DNA of 64,000 nucleotides, from the IMG/VR virus record IMGVR_UViG_3300030333_003379, positions 30,637 to 94,636 of that record, one strand, 5' to 3'. The position numbers and the translations under genes are program-made. The notes under the pieces were generated by a model. The model worked only from the letters and a program-made list of their open reading frames with translations, made no database searches and was not told where the DNA came from. This document shows positions 43,946-51,652 of the stretch, in pieces. The stretch's first letter is position 1. Each line of letters opens with the position of its first letter. Source of the DNA: a virus.

Positions 43946-45783
43946 CTCTTAGACACCCCATGCACTACATCACGAATCGTGGGATCTTCAAAGCGATATG
44001 GTGCTTGTAGTTCATCATCTAATTCTGTTCCACCTTGTGGGTCGCTACATCCACCTGCCTTGTTACCCCTCTTGGCTTTATCATCAAGTTCGGGATTACT
44101 CTTGGTTAATTTCTCCACGGCTTGTAACAAACGCTTGAGATCCTTCTTCATATCTAACAATTGACTTCGATTGAATCCCTGCAAATCTTTTCCAGATACC
44201 TGCAAGGTTGCTCTTTTGCTAATATCCATCTTCACAGTTAGAGGGTCGCCTCCTAATGGCTCACCTGCTAATGCTGCCTCTCTTGCGGCAGCCTTGTTTG
44301 GTTTGAATTGTGAAAGTGATGTTCCCTTCGGTGCGCCAGCACCAAAATGGGGGTTATGTGGTAATTTTGTGCCTTTACCACCGATACCGATGGTTTGCAC
44401 TTTATCGCCAGAAAGACCACGAGTATCAGCGTGAGCAGAATGCCCTCTCGGTAGCGCACCCATCTGTCTGCGGAACTTCTCGGCAGCCAATTTACGCTGA
44501 TATGCTACGGGATCACGGATTCTCAATGGAATACCAGATGCCCTTGGATTTGCACCCAACATCCTTCTTGGGGAGAATGCTTGTTCTCTTGGATTGCGTG
44601 AAATGTTCTGTTCGATATTTTTCTCACGCCTCTTGGTTTTACCCTTGATATCACGGCTGGCTTCCTTCTTACCACGCTTCATCTCACGCTTACGCTTGCG
44701 CTTGCGCTTGATCTTGCTTTTCTTTTCCTCCGCCTCACCTTCTTCATCTTCCTCATACTTACGCCCACGCTTCTTGCGTTTGCCTTTTACGATATCAGAC
44801 AAGAATAAAGTTGGTGGCATTTGAGATTTGTTTGCATCTTGCCATAATTTTGATTCTTCTGGACTGTAACCGAACTCACCCACGCTATCATGGAGGATAT
44901 TTTCATATTGACTTGGATCATCACTATACCTTTCATCATCCATCGGGAATGCTGCCCCTCTTGCTGCTATATCGTGTGCAGGGGTATGCACAAGTGGTGT
45001 TAGATCTTCAACACCATATGGTGCATCACTCATGGGGTCATTTTCCACTTTCTCTTCAAGCATTTGGTGAAACCATTCCTGTGGTGGCATAGCACCGTCA
45101 TTTGCTGCTTGATATGCTCGGATATCTTGAGCGTCTATGATTTCATGTAAAGGAACACCAACTGCTGCCTTTTCCCCTGTTTCCCTATGTATTCCAAGAC
45201 CTGCTAAACCACCTACAAATCCTTGAGCAAGCCAACCCGGTTCTTCTTGATTCATTTCATCAATATCTTGGGCAGCCTGTTCAATTGCTCTCCGCCTAAC
45301 TTCGTCAAATGGATCATTCTTCAACATTGACCACGCATCTTCAAATGCTTCTTTACTTCGACTAAAAATCAATCCCGGCCCTTCTCTACGAACCGGGCCA
45401 ACCCCTGCGCCTTGTGATATACCAATGCCGTCAGAAGCATGACCCATATCCACACCCATGGCGGATTCAAGTAATTCGCTTTCATTCTCCATCATTGGAG
45501 TATTGTTGATTGTTTCAGCCATTTCCTCTGGCTTTATGCTGATATGAGGCAATTCACCCTCCATTTCACGCATTGCTCTCTTTTTTCGTTGCTTCGGATC
45601 TAACTGCTCTCGCATTTCCTCACTAGCGGTTGATTGGCGGTTGTAATGAGATAATCCATCAGAATCCTCATTAGGATTCACATCATAATCCCCTAGCATC
45701 TCTCGTGGTCGAAAACCACCTGTATGCTCTTGGATGCGAACTGCTTCTTCGTTCACACCCCTTCGGGGATTTGCCATAGGCAC
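43942..45783 (-). CDS. Highly basic virion-type protein with the A-F-x-x-A-W tag
   Basis: The product is 613 residues from a GTG at 45783, which has GGAGGGG six bases upstream; ATG 45777 is the alternative. A clear tag copy (EAFEDAWSMLKNDPF) lies at 145-159. Residues about 333-390 are dominated by Lys and Arg, interrupted by a short acidic patch, and look histone-like and DNA-binding. The C-terminal 100 residues are helical with ISKRATLQVSGKDLQG. The basic block suggests condensation or ejection of packaged DNA; no family recognised. Confidence 0.55.
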   Translation of the reverse strand: MPMANPRRGVNEEAVRIQEHTGGFRPREMLGDYDVNPNEDSDGLSHYNRQSTASEEMREQLDPKQRKKRAMREMEGELPHISIKPEEMAETINNTPMMENESELLESAMGVDMGHASDGIGISQGAGVGPVRREGPGLIFSRSKEAFEDAWSMLKNDPFDEVRRRAIEQAAQDIDEMNQEEPGWLAQGFVGGLAGLGIHRETGEKAAVGVPLHEIIDAQDIRAYQAANDGAMPPQEWFHQMLEEKVENDPMSDAPYGVEDLTPLVHTPAHDIAARGAAFPMDDERYSDDPSQYENILHDSVGEFGYSPEESKLWQDANKSQMPPTLFLSDIVKGKRKKRGRKYEEDEEGEAEEKKSKIKRKRKRKREMKRGKKEASRDIKGKTKRREKNIEQNISRNPREQAFSPRRMLGANPRASGIPLRIRDPVAYQRKLAAEKFRRQMGALPRGHSAHADTRGLSGDKVQTIGIGGKGTKLPHNPHFGAGAPKGTSLSQFKPNKAAAREAALAGEPLGGDPLTVKMDISKRATLQVSGKDLQGFNRSQLLDMKKDLKRLLQAVEKLTKSNPELDDKAKRGNKAGGCSDPQGGTELDDELQAPYRFEDPTIRDVVHGVSKR

Positions 45784-46202
45784 TATCTGCCCCTCCGCAA
45801 CCTACTGTATGTTCCCGCTACACGCATAGGAATGGAAAGATACCATTGAGCGAGCATAGGGGTTCTTGAATAAGCACGAGCCAGAGGCATAAACGAAGTT
45901 GTGAATAGTGCAAGTGTTTCCTGTGCCTCTTTTTTGGAAACCTCTGGCACTCGATTTTCTAGATCTGCAAACATCATACGGATACACATGATTTGCCCAT
46001 ATGCTACACCTGCTGCATCTTCTTGAGAAGTGAGATTAAACGCATCCATGCCCTCTGTCCAGACCTTTACTACTTCTTCAAGGCCATCACACATCAAAAG
46101 TGCATCTTCAATAGAAAACACTACATTTTCTCCATTTAGCAAAGAACCGTAATCTGTGTCCTTTAGCATCAAAGATGGAATAGTGCGGTAATCATCAGTC
46201 AC
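45783..46202 (-). CDS. Helical hypothetical protein
   Basis: The product is 139 residues, mostly helical (IEDALLMCDGLEEVVKVWTE; EAQETLALFTTSFMPLARAY), with an Arg-rich end (SRLRRGR). It shares its stop region with the start of the basic 613-residue protein, so the two are co-translated. The small size and place upstream of terminase leave several possibilities open; no signature is visible. Confidence 0.5.
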   Translation of the reverse strand: MTDDYRTIPSLMLKDTDYGSLLNGENVVFSIEDALLMCDGLEEVVKVWTEGMDAFNLTSQEDAAGVAYGQIMCIRMMFADLENRVPEVSKKEAQETLALFTTSFMPLARAYSRTPMLAQWYLSIPMRVAGTYSRLRRGR

Positions 46203-46206
46203 AGTA

Positions 46207-46593
46207 TCACATCCCTTGTTTCATCGGGCAACCCGTAATTGATAGAGTATCGTCATCTAATCCACAAGTCGGGCATATTTTCCCACCCTTTTCGATTGCA
46301 CATGGTGATTTCACCACAGACCAACCTGTGCGGAATGCTCGGTCATTGGGTGCAGATTTATTCAACAACTGTGTCGTTTCCATTAGAGTAAGATTTTCAA
46401 TTTGATCACCATTCATACCTTCATACATAAGGTGTTGGTAAATGGGTCCTAACCGAATGCCGTCATTTTCAAATGAATATGTGGGCGAATCGTTTATCAT
46501 ATTCTCCACTTCTCTTAGAGTAAGATTTTCGATATCATTACCACTCATGCCCTGCGCCATAAAAAATCGGTAAATAGGGTCTAAATCAGCCAT
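46207..46593 (-). CDS. Protein with two internal repeats, the A-F-x-x-[AG]-W tag and a zinc pair
   Basis: The product is 128 residues from ATG 46593 (MADLDPIYRF), which overlaps the stop of the upstream gene. Two repeats of about 30 residues are clear: DPIYRFFMAQGMSGNDIENL at 5-24 and GPIYQHLMYEGMNGDQIENL at 49-68, each followed by T-L-x-E helices. A tag copy (RAFRTGWSVVKSP) lies at 85-97. It closes with KICPTCGLDD and GCPMKQGM cysteines. The repeat family is unknown to me. It sits in the zinc-finger cluster before the large tagged proteins. Confidence 0.6.
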   Translation of the reverse strand: MADLDPIYRFFMAQGMSGNDIENLTLREVENMINDSPTYSFENDGIRLGPIYQHLMYEGMNGDQIENLTLMETTQLLNKSAPNDRAFRTGWSVVKSPCAIEKGGKICPTCGLDDDTLSITGCPMKQGM

Positions 46594-47296
46594 CTTCAAG
46601 CACCCCCGCTTCGGATAATGCTTGACGCAGAACACGCCATTCTTCTGGTGATTTTTCGGAGAAGTGTGCTTGGATTACAGTCAAGACGCTCACCTGCTCG
46701 TTAGACCCAATGGCTTCGGCTCTTTCAAGATATTCCCCAATATCACTCAAAGTATCCCTAATTTCCTTGTGTAACTTAACTGCCGTGTCTAAACCTTTGT
46801 AATCCAAAGTGCCTTCTTCATTCTGTTCCTCTCGTAGTAAATCCACATGATCATTGAACAGGCTATTCAGCCGTTGAAGATTATTTTCTGTTTGGCGCAT
46901 AGCACCTTGAACGGTGCTAATCGTCTGTGGTAATGTTTCGATTGCCACTTGACGCTGAATAATAGGTTGCACATGGTTTTGCATATGATGTGATAAGGCA
47001 TCAGTAGTAATTTCTAGATCATCAGCCATAGCATCGAGTGGAACTATGTGATTGAGAATACTTTCCTCAATTGTCGCTCTTTCAGGATGAGTGCATAGAG
47101 GGCATTCGGAATTACTGTTATTGTGATACTCACCTGCGTGTCGCCTCATGTGCCTGTGAGCAGTTCCTTCTGCCCAACCTTGTTGAGCATCTAATTCGGC
47201 TTCTTCAAGAAGTCCAAGACGGATATTTCGCTCAAAGGCATCTCTGTCTGGATGTTGGCAGAATACACAGTTCCGTCTAGTCCTACGACCCACCAT
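46586..47296 (-). CDS. Double zinc-finger/HTH protein, candidate small terminase or DNA-binding factor
   Basis: The product is 236 residues. Two similar fingers are visible: NCVFCQHPDRDAFERNI with H-x3-H partners (residues about 9-53) and ECPLCTHPERATIEESI with H-x3-H partners (about 64-107). Each is followed by a helix-turn-helix-like segment (MADDLEITTDALSHHMQNH). The rest is a long helical region (ALRQTENNLQ-type, residues 110-210) suited to oligomerisation. DNA recognition with a coiled oligomer would fit a small terminase subunit, but this is inference; a transcription factor is equally possible. Confidence 0.55.
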   Translation of the reverse strand: MVGRRTRRNCVFCQHPDRDAFERNIRLGLLEEAELDAQQGWAEGTAHRHMRRHAGEYHNNSNSECPLCTHPERATIEESILNHIVPLDAMADDLEITTDALSHHMQNHVQPIIQRQVAIETLPQTISTVQGAMRQTENNLQRLNSLFNDHVDLLREEQNEEGTLDYKGLDTAVKLHKEIRDTLSDIGEYLERAEAIGSNEQVSVLTVIQAHFSEKSPEEWRVLRQALSEAGVLEDG

Positions 47297-47308
47297 GAAG
47301 GTGCGATA

Positions 47309-47539
47309 TCATTCATCCTTATGTGTTTTCTCATATATCTTGCGGTGAAGGTTGCAATATGGTGATGGTTTCTGAACCGCCTTCTTACAACGGTTGCCTG
47401 ATTTTGCTATTGCTTTACACCTGTGTGGTTCGTGGTCAATCACAGGCTTGACCTGCGGTTGTGCCACTACATACGCTTGTGGTTGCGGGGCTACTATTCG
47501 CCCGTTAATACCGAAAGGCAGCATACTGCCGAATGGCAA
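47309..47539 (-). CDS. Small Cys/His zinc-binding protein
   Basis: The product is about 76 residues if it begins at the TTG at 47539, or 71 from ATG 47524. The C-terminal half has HRCKAIAKSGNRCKKA then PYCNLH, a C-x8-C-x8-C-x2-H pattern seen in short DNA-associated zinc modules. The N-terminus is Pro/Gln/Val-rich. The end is basic. It overlaps the membrane-protein gene upstream. Function unknown. Confidence 0.5.
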   Translation of the reverse strand: MPFGSMLPFGINGRIVAPQPQAYVVAQPQVKPVIDHEPHRCKAIAKSGNRCKKAVQKPSPYCNLHRKIYEKTHKDE

Positions 47540-47765
47540 TAGTCATCGTGAGTAATAGCCCGAAAAACATAGCCATCATTTCACCTGTTCCAAGTGATGG
47601 CCCTTTCCAGATTAACATGGTCAATGAAAATAACATGAAAGCAATAATGAAAATCATTGTGGCACTTTCAACCAACATTACTTTCGGGCTAAACATATCC
47701 ACCATTGCTGATGACCAATTAACCTCTCCTTGCATAGCATTCTGTTCTCGATCTCTATCCGACAT
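47505..47765 (-). CDS. Small two-segment membrane protein
   Basis: The product is 86 residues from ATG 47765 (MSDRDREQNA), with GGTGA four bases upstream. Two hydrophobic helices are visible at about residues 30-54 (VESATMIFIIAFMLFSLTML) and 60-78 (GEMMAMFFGLLLTMTIAI), separated by KGPSLGTG. Holins often have this size and topology, but membrane proteins of other roles in this operon make that only a guess. Confidence 0.55.
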   Translation of the reverse strand: MSDRDREQNAMQGEVNWSSAMVDMFSPKVMLVESATMIFIIAFMLFSLTMLIWKGPSLGTGEMMAMFFGLLLTMTIAIRQYAAFRY

Positions 47766-47784
47766 ATTTTCACCTTCCATGTTA

Positions 47785-48462
47785 TCATAGTCCAACTGCT
47801 GCACCCTTCGCAGCCATGTTCATACCTTGCCCAACAGTAGCACCAAAGCCACCGTTCTGTTGAACCGCATTGCCCATCATGCCACCAAGAAGGCTACCGA
47901 AAAAGCCCGGTTGGGATGCAGGGTTCTGCATTTGATTCATCATCATACCTTGTTGGTGTGCTGCAAGGAACATCTGTAATTGTTGTTGGTTTGCATTTAG
48001 GGTGTTTTGTGCTGCACCCTGTGCTTTTTGTAGAGTAAGAGCAAGATTTTCTGCTGATAGTGTTGCTAGATCCGATGGTAATGACCCCGCATCCAAAGTC
48101 AAAACATCGTTTTCTATCTTGAATGATACATTAGCAAAGAACTCCTTGACTGATAGCATCATAATTTCTCCAATTAAATCAAGAACTAGAGCCATATTCT
48201 GTGAAATCACGAACATTGATACCGGGTCATGTAAAGCCAATAATTGAGATGTTGCCAGAACGGGATCATTTGCAGCCTGTTGCATCATAGGGTTCTGTGC
48301 CTGTTGCATCATACCCATAGCACCCAAGCCACCCATTTGTTGTGGTTGTTGCATACCATAGCCACCCATTTGCCCATATCCTTGCTGTGCTGCCAAAGAA
48401 GGCGCACCAAACTGCTGTGCCGTTTGTGTTTTATTTCCGCCTCCGAATCCAAATAGCCCCAT
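47785..48462 (-). CDS. Gln/Met/Gly-rich protein with helical core
   Basis: The product is about 225 residues. ATG 48462 (MGLFGFGGGN) follows GGTGA; an upstream GTG lies inside that site. The N-terminal 75 residues are Gln, Gly and Met-rich. The centre (about 75-150) is helical with VFVISQNMALVLDLI-like hydrophobic stretches. The C-terminus is again Gln/Gly/Met-rich. The composition resembles prion-like or flexible coat-associated proteins. Unknown family. Confidence 0.45.
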   Translation of the reverse strand: MGLFGFGGGNKTQTAQQFGAPSLAAQQGYGQMGGYGMQQPQQMGGLGAMGMMQQAQNPMMQQAANDPVLATSQLLALHDPVSMFVISQNMALVLDLIGEIMMLSVKEFFANVSFKIENDVLTLDAGSLPSDLATLSAENLALTLQKAQGAAQNTLNANQQQLQMFLAAHQQGMMMNQMQNPASQPGFFGSLLGGMMGNAVQQNGGFGATVGQGMNMAAKGAAVGL

Positions 48463-48475
48463 ATCATTCACCTTC

Positions 48476-49384
48476 CTATTGTTGTATCTGTCCTTGTTCC
48501 ATTTGCGCTTGCATTTGCGCCTGTGCTTGGGGGTTTATTCCCATTTGACTCTGCTGTGATAGTAATTCCATCTGCATAGCCCTTAAATCGAAAGTCACCG
48601 TAACCAAATCCGCTATACCCGTCATCGGGTTTGGATGCTGCGTCATAGTAACTCCTTTTGAGTATTGTGCGTCTTGTTGCACCATTCGGAAGAATGGCTC
48701 ATACTTCATCAATGATTCAGGAGTGGATCTGTTCTTAGCGGTGTTTTTACCTGTAATACCGGGAACTCGTAAAAATCGTGTTCCTTTTGCAACCTTCTTT
48801 CCAAACCCTTCTTCTGCCATTTCCTGTTCTTCAAGCATACAGCGTAAAGTATGGTAGATGTGTAAGTGAGCAGGGCATAAGGTGCTATTCATCTCATCAC
48901 CATGATCCCCATGTGTGCGAGCATGAGGCTTCTGTGCCTGTCCTGTATCCTCATTGAACCAATAGATATCTGCCAATGATAGTCCTGTTCGGTCATCAAC
49001 GATATGAGAATAAGCATTGTCGCCTTCTAAGAATCTGCGAACATCTACACCGCAACAGGCACACTCGTGTGCTGCATTGTAGCGATATACCTTGAATAAC
49101 CCAAGGTTGTAATTCGGTGGTCGCAATGCCTTGCGAAGCATTTTGATATTCTTTCTCCGAGCCTTAGCGGGATTCTTGTGGTTGGTCTTGAGATTTATCT
49201 CAACCGTTGGTATCATTTGCTCATCTCCCATATCACCAGATGAACCTGCGCTTGCCATTTCTGCTCTCTGTTGCGCTTTCAACAACTCGTATGCTATACC
49301 TGTTTGTTGCGATAAAACACGCAACTGCTCGTCAGGAACACCATTGAGCGAGATCCCGCCACCACCAAAGAAGGGTATGCCCAT
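48476..49384 (-). CDS. Zinc-binding hypothetical protein with Gln-rich tail
   Basis: The product is 302 residues. A cysteine cluster HECACCGVDVRRF lies near residue 107 and LCPAHLHIYHTLRC near 172, likely sharing one zinc, with His-rich KPHARTHGDHGDE between them. This pattern is somewhat reminiscent of HNH-type nucleases, but the order does not match well enough for me to assign one. A basic stretch (KARRKNIKMLRKAL) lies near 75. The end is Gln/Met/Ala repeats. It lies directly after the small GTPase gene. Confidence 0.5.
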   Translation of the reverse strand: MGIPFFGGGGISLNGVPDEQLRVLSQQTGIAYELLKAQQRAEMASAGSSGDMGDEQMIPTVEINLKTNHKNPAKARRKNIKMLRKALRPPNYNLGLFKVYRYNAAHECACCGVDVRRFLEGDNAYSHIVDDRTGLSLADIYWFNEDTGQAQKPHARTHGDHGDEMNSTLCPAHLHIYHTLRCMLEEQEMAEEGFGKKVAKGTRFLRVPGITGKNTAKNRSTPESLMKYEPFFRMVQQDAQYSKGVTMTQHPNPMTGIADLVTVTFDLRAMQMELLSQQSQMGINPQAQAQMQAQMEQGQIQQ

Positions 49385-49423
49385 ATGACCATGTGAGGGC
49401 TAACAGGATGATAAAACCTCTCA

Positions 49424-50149
49424 TCAAATTAAGTGAATAGTGTCCACTATCGCTCTTTCGACATTAAGGCCGTATTGTGCCGCAATAGCCTCAACATTTG
49501 TTGGGATACCTGCTCGCCTTAATCTTCTCAATTCTTCTTGGAAAGGTAATACCATCCTATACTGCCTTTTCAAACCCATAGACCACATAGCATCAGCCTC
49601 TGGTGTCCACCACACATCCATTTTGTTTAACAAGAGGCAAACTACCTTCGGTTTCCACCCCTTTGCCTTTTTCCGCATTTTGCGACTAAATGTGGAAGGA
49701 TATTTGGTGTTCGTCACTAAATCCACTATGTATTGAAACCCTGCAACTGCATCCATGGCTGCCTGTGGCGAAAGAAGTATTCTTTCATCAACCACATAGA
49801 AAATCACATCTCTGTGGTTCTCAACAATATCTTCTGCCCACATATTTCGATATTGTTGCTGACCGCCAATATCAGCAGATGTAATAGGAACACGATCCCC
49901 TTTCCAGCGAACCTGCTTCTTTGTGCTTCTTGGCATTTTGAATGAGCCGTTTTGCACAGCATGGCTAGTTCGCAATTCTAAGGGTATGGGGTCAATATCA
50001 CCGGGAACGGTAAGATATTGATCTAATGTGGTCTTTCCTGTAAGGCTTGGGCCGTATATTCCGACTTTATGTGGCCTTAGCAATCTATACACATAGGTCG
50101 CAATCTGGGCAGACCCTAGCAATAAATGCCCTGCAAACATCCAAGACAT
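49424..50149 (-). CDS. Arf/SR-beta-like small GTPase with N-terminal membrane segment
   Basis: The 241-residue product has GTPase motifs in the right order: G1 GPSLTGKTT (33-41), G3 DIGGQ (93-97) and G4 NKMD (175-178), with a switch region between. A hydrophobic N-terminal helix (about 3-22, LLLGSAQIATYVYRLL) suggests membrane attachment. This architecture and the DIGGQ motif, rather than DxxGQ of Ras, recall the Arf/SRP-receptor beta family. The insertion between G3 and G4 is longer than in Arf. It is coupled to membrane-protein genes upstream. Membrane targeting of virus assembly or host interference is inference. Confidence 0.75.
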   Translation of the reverse strand: MSWMFAGHLLLGSAQIATYVYRLLRPHKVGIYGPSLTGKTTLDQYLTVPGDIDPIPLELRTSHAVQNGSFKMPRSTKKQVRWKGDRVPITSADIGGQQQYRNMWAEDIVENHRDVIFYVVDERILLSPQAAMDAVAGFQYIVDLVTNTKYPSTFSRKMRKKAKGWKPKVVCLLLNKMDVWWTPEADAMWSMGLKRQYRMVLPFQEELRRLRRAGIPTNVEAIAAQYGLNVERAIVDTIHLI

Positions 50150-50154
50150 TCACT

Positions 50155-50376
50155 TCACTTCCCCCGAATCCAATTCCATGCGTTTTCGGGGCTGATATTG
50201 GCCCAGATATCCAATCCGACCATTACCAAAAAGGTGAGGGATACGCTACCTATGAGAACTAAAATCAATTTGATATTGTTTGTGGCTCTTTCTAATCGCC
50301 TTTCATATGCGTTTTCAGCAAGAATCATACTCATTGCTTCTGCCTGTCGCTCATTGGCGGTGCTAAACGGCCACAT
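50155..50376 (-). CDS. Small membrane protein
   Basis: The product is 73 residues. The first 32 residues are charged and helical (ANERQAEAMSMILAENAYER), and one transmembrane helix follows (LILVLIGSVSLTFLVMVGL, about 37-56). GGGGA lies before the ATG. It is encoded directly ahead of the GTPase, so it may anchor or partner it. Unknown family. Confidence 0.6.
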   Translation of the reverse strand: MWPFSTANERQAEAMSMILAENAYERRLERATNNIKLILVLIGSVSLTFLVMVGLDIWANISPENAWNWIRGK

Positions 50377-50387
50377 TCATGTTCCCC

Positions 50388-50861
50388 TCATGGTGTGAGC
50401 ATTGGTGCTTCTTCTTCATCCTTTTGCTCGGAATGTGGTTCATTCGGCAAACCAAAGGTCTGTTGCCCCATAGCCTGTGCATACATTTGTTGTTGTTGCA
50501 TCTTACCATATTGATACTGTTGGTCTTTACGCATTCTGCGTTCTTGTAGCCTTTGTTGGGATCTTAGCCACTTATCATAGCGATTCTCTTGAGCAAACTC
50601 TGCTCGCATTGCTAGAGAGTCACGAATACCACCAACATGGAATAATACCATTGAAAGACAGAGGAAGCCGAATGCAATCAAACCATACTGTAATCCCATT
50701 TCACCTGCACCTGCGGCTGGTAAATACCATCCCATGTGCGATACTGATACTGCTACACCTGTAAGTAGCGATTGCCATAGTAGCATAGCAATCAAATTGA
50801 TATCAATTCGGTTTTCGTCTGGGCCACCAAATGGTGGCATTTTTCCCGGTTGTTGTGGCAT
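50388..50861 (-). CDS. Membrane protein with Gln-rich cytoplasmic tail
   Basis: The product is about 157 residues from ATG 50861 (MPQQPGKMPP), with GGGGAGTGAG upstream. Two hydrophobic segments are visible at about 22-48 (NLIAMLLWQSLLTGVAVSV) and 57-80 (GLQYGLIAFGFLCLSMVLF). A long charged and Gln-rich tail follows (RSQQRLQERRMRKDQQYQYG). It is the first larger gene after the RHH regulator. Function unknown; with the GTPase and the 73-residue protein it forms a membrane cluster. Confidence 0.6.
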   Translation of the reverse strand: MPQQPGKMPPFGGPDENRIDINLIAMLLWQSLLTGVAVSVSHMGWYLPAAGAGEMGLQYGLIAFGFLCLSMVLFHVGGIRDSLAMRAEFAQENRYDKWLRSQQRLQERRMRKDQQYQYGKMQQQQMYAQAMGQQTFGLPNEPHSEQKDEEEAPMLTP

Positions 50862-50868
50862 TCTTCTC

Positions 50869-51018
50869 TCACTCCCCTGTGTTTTGTCGAGCCTGTTCCT
50901 GTTCAAAATACTTCTTCAATACGAAATTAACGAAAGAGGACTTAGATTCTCTACCTCTCGCTGCTTCCATTTTGGCAAATAAATCATCCGGCATTACTAC
51001 GGACACATGACGGCTCAT
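50869..51018 (-). CDS. Ribbon-helix-helix (CopG/Arc type) regulator, 49 residues
   Basis: Read by hand from ATG 51018 to the TGA at 50869. The sequence starts MSRHVSVVMPDDLFAKMEAA and ends KKYFEQEQARQNTGE. A beta strand (HVSVVMP), a first helix (DDLFAKMEAARG) and a second helix (SKSSFVNFVLKKYFEQEQ) match the RHH fold of short DNA-binding repressors, with GRESKSSFVNFVL resembling the usual G-x-S-R-S-E-x-I turn. The stop lies just before the next gene. It is first in the late operon and probably controls it. A perfect palindrome covers its start codon. Confidence 0.72.
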   Translation of the reverse strand: MSRHVSVVMPDDLFAKMEAARGRESKSSFVNFVLKKYFEQEQARQNTGE

Positions 51019-51022
51019 GTGT
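51003..51022. promoter_or_regulatory. Inverted repeat over the RHH start codon
   Basis: Arms ACACATGA and TCATGTGT are perfect reverse complements separated by CGGC, giving a 20-base palindrome. It includes the ATG of the RHH gene. It could be the operator of the RHH protein (dimers bind such sites) or an mRNA hairpin that hides the start codon. Confidence 0.65.
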
Positions 51023-51057
51023 AAATCCCACTACTGTTAGGGCTATGAAGGTTGTGA

Positions 51058-51064
51058 TTAAATA
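51058..51064 (+). promoter_or_regulatory. TATA-like box, probable leaderless promoter of the plus-strand pair
   Basis: TTAAATA is centred 27 bases before the ATG at 51088. Archaeal TATA boxes lie about 26 bases before transcription starts, so the transcript would begin at or near the start codon, and no Shine-Dalgarno is seen there. On the opposite strand the same site (TATTTAA) could serve the RHH operon with a leader of roughly 15 bases. Confidence 0.5.
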
Positions 51065-51087
51065 GCAGGGCGGTATCGGGTTTGTAT

Positions 51088-51606
51088 ATGAGCGCACCCA
51101 ATCTCGCAGAAGCCGTAACTGCTATGAGATCGTATCAAGATGTTTTGAGAGCGAATCCCTCTAACCCGAATATGATGGCTGCGTGGATACAACGCAATAC
51201 AGACGAGGCTCTTGCAGGTGATTTCTCACATAATGCTGGTATTGCAATTCTTCATTATTATGGACACCCGCTATACGGCAATATCAGCAATGTGCCACAA
51301 GATGCACAACAATGGATATCTCTTATCCAACCCGCAGAGGGCATCATAGCAGATGAGGAAACATGGATTGATATGCAAATTGCAGGGCAAACAGGTAGTG
51401 TAGCCACTCGATTATTCATTTCAGACCATTCGTGGCTTACTCAATGGGCTAACGCAAACAATTTCCCACCTAACACTCCAATGTCCTATATTGTGAATTA
51501 CTTGATTAGCAGATTAAGATCCTGTGAAGGTAACAATGGCCCAACAGGTGCAAACGGTATTTCGCATGAGGAATATGAACTACCAAATCAAGAGGAAATC
51601 CCCTGA
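51088..51606 (+). CDS. Hypothetical protein upstream of the lyase-like gene
   Basis: The product is 172 residues. ATG 51088 (MSAPNLAEAVT) is preferred to the TTG at 51082. It is mainly helical (LAEAVTAMRSYQDVLRANPS, TPMSYIVNYLISRLRSCEGN) and acidic at the end. There is no recognised family and no membrane segment. It shares a probable promoter with the HMG-CoA-lyase-like gene 46 bases downstream and runs against the flanking minus-strand operons. Early expression is possible. Confidence 0.55.
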   Translation: MSAPNLAEAVTAMRSYQDVLRANPSNPNMMAAWIQRNTDEALAGDFSHNAGIAILHYYGHPLYGNISNVPQDAQQWISLIQPAEGIIADEETWIDMQIAGQTGSVATRLFISDHSWLTQWANANNFPPNTPMSYIVNYLISRLRSCEGNNGPTGANGISHEEYELPNQEEIP

Positions 51607-51652
51607 TTTCAACAAAACCATCAAAAGATAAGGAACATTAGATGGCAAACAC

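Noticed and set aside
48476-49384. HNH nuclease assignment
   Set aside because: Cys and His residues are present but the H-N-H order and beta-beta-alpha spacing are not convincing.
1-51018. Scattered plus-strand ORFs of 60-180 codons opposite the late operon
   Set aside because: They are antisense to long, well supported minus-strand frames and show no start signals or recognisable motifs.
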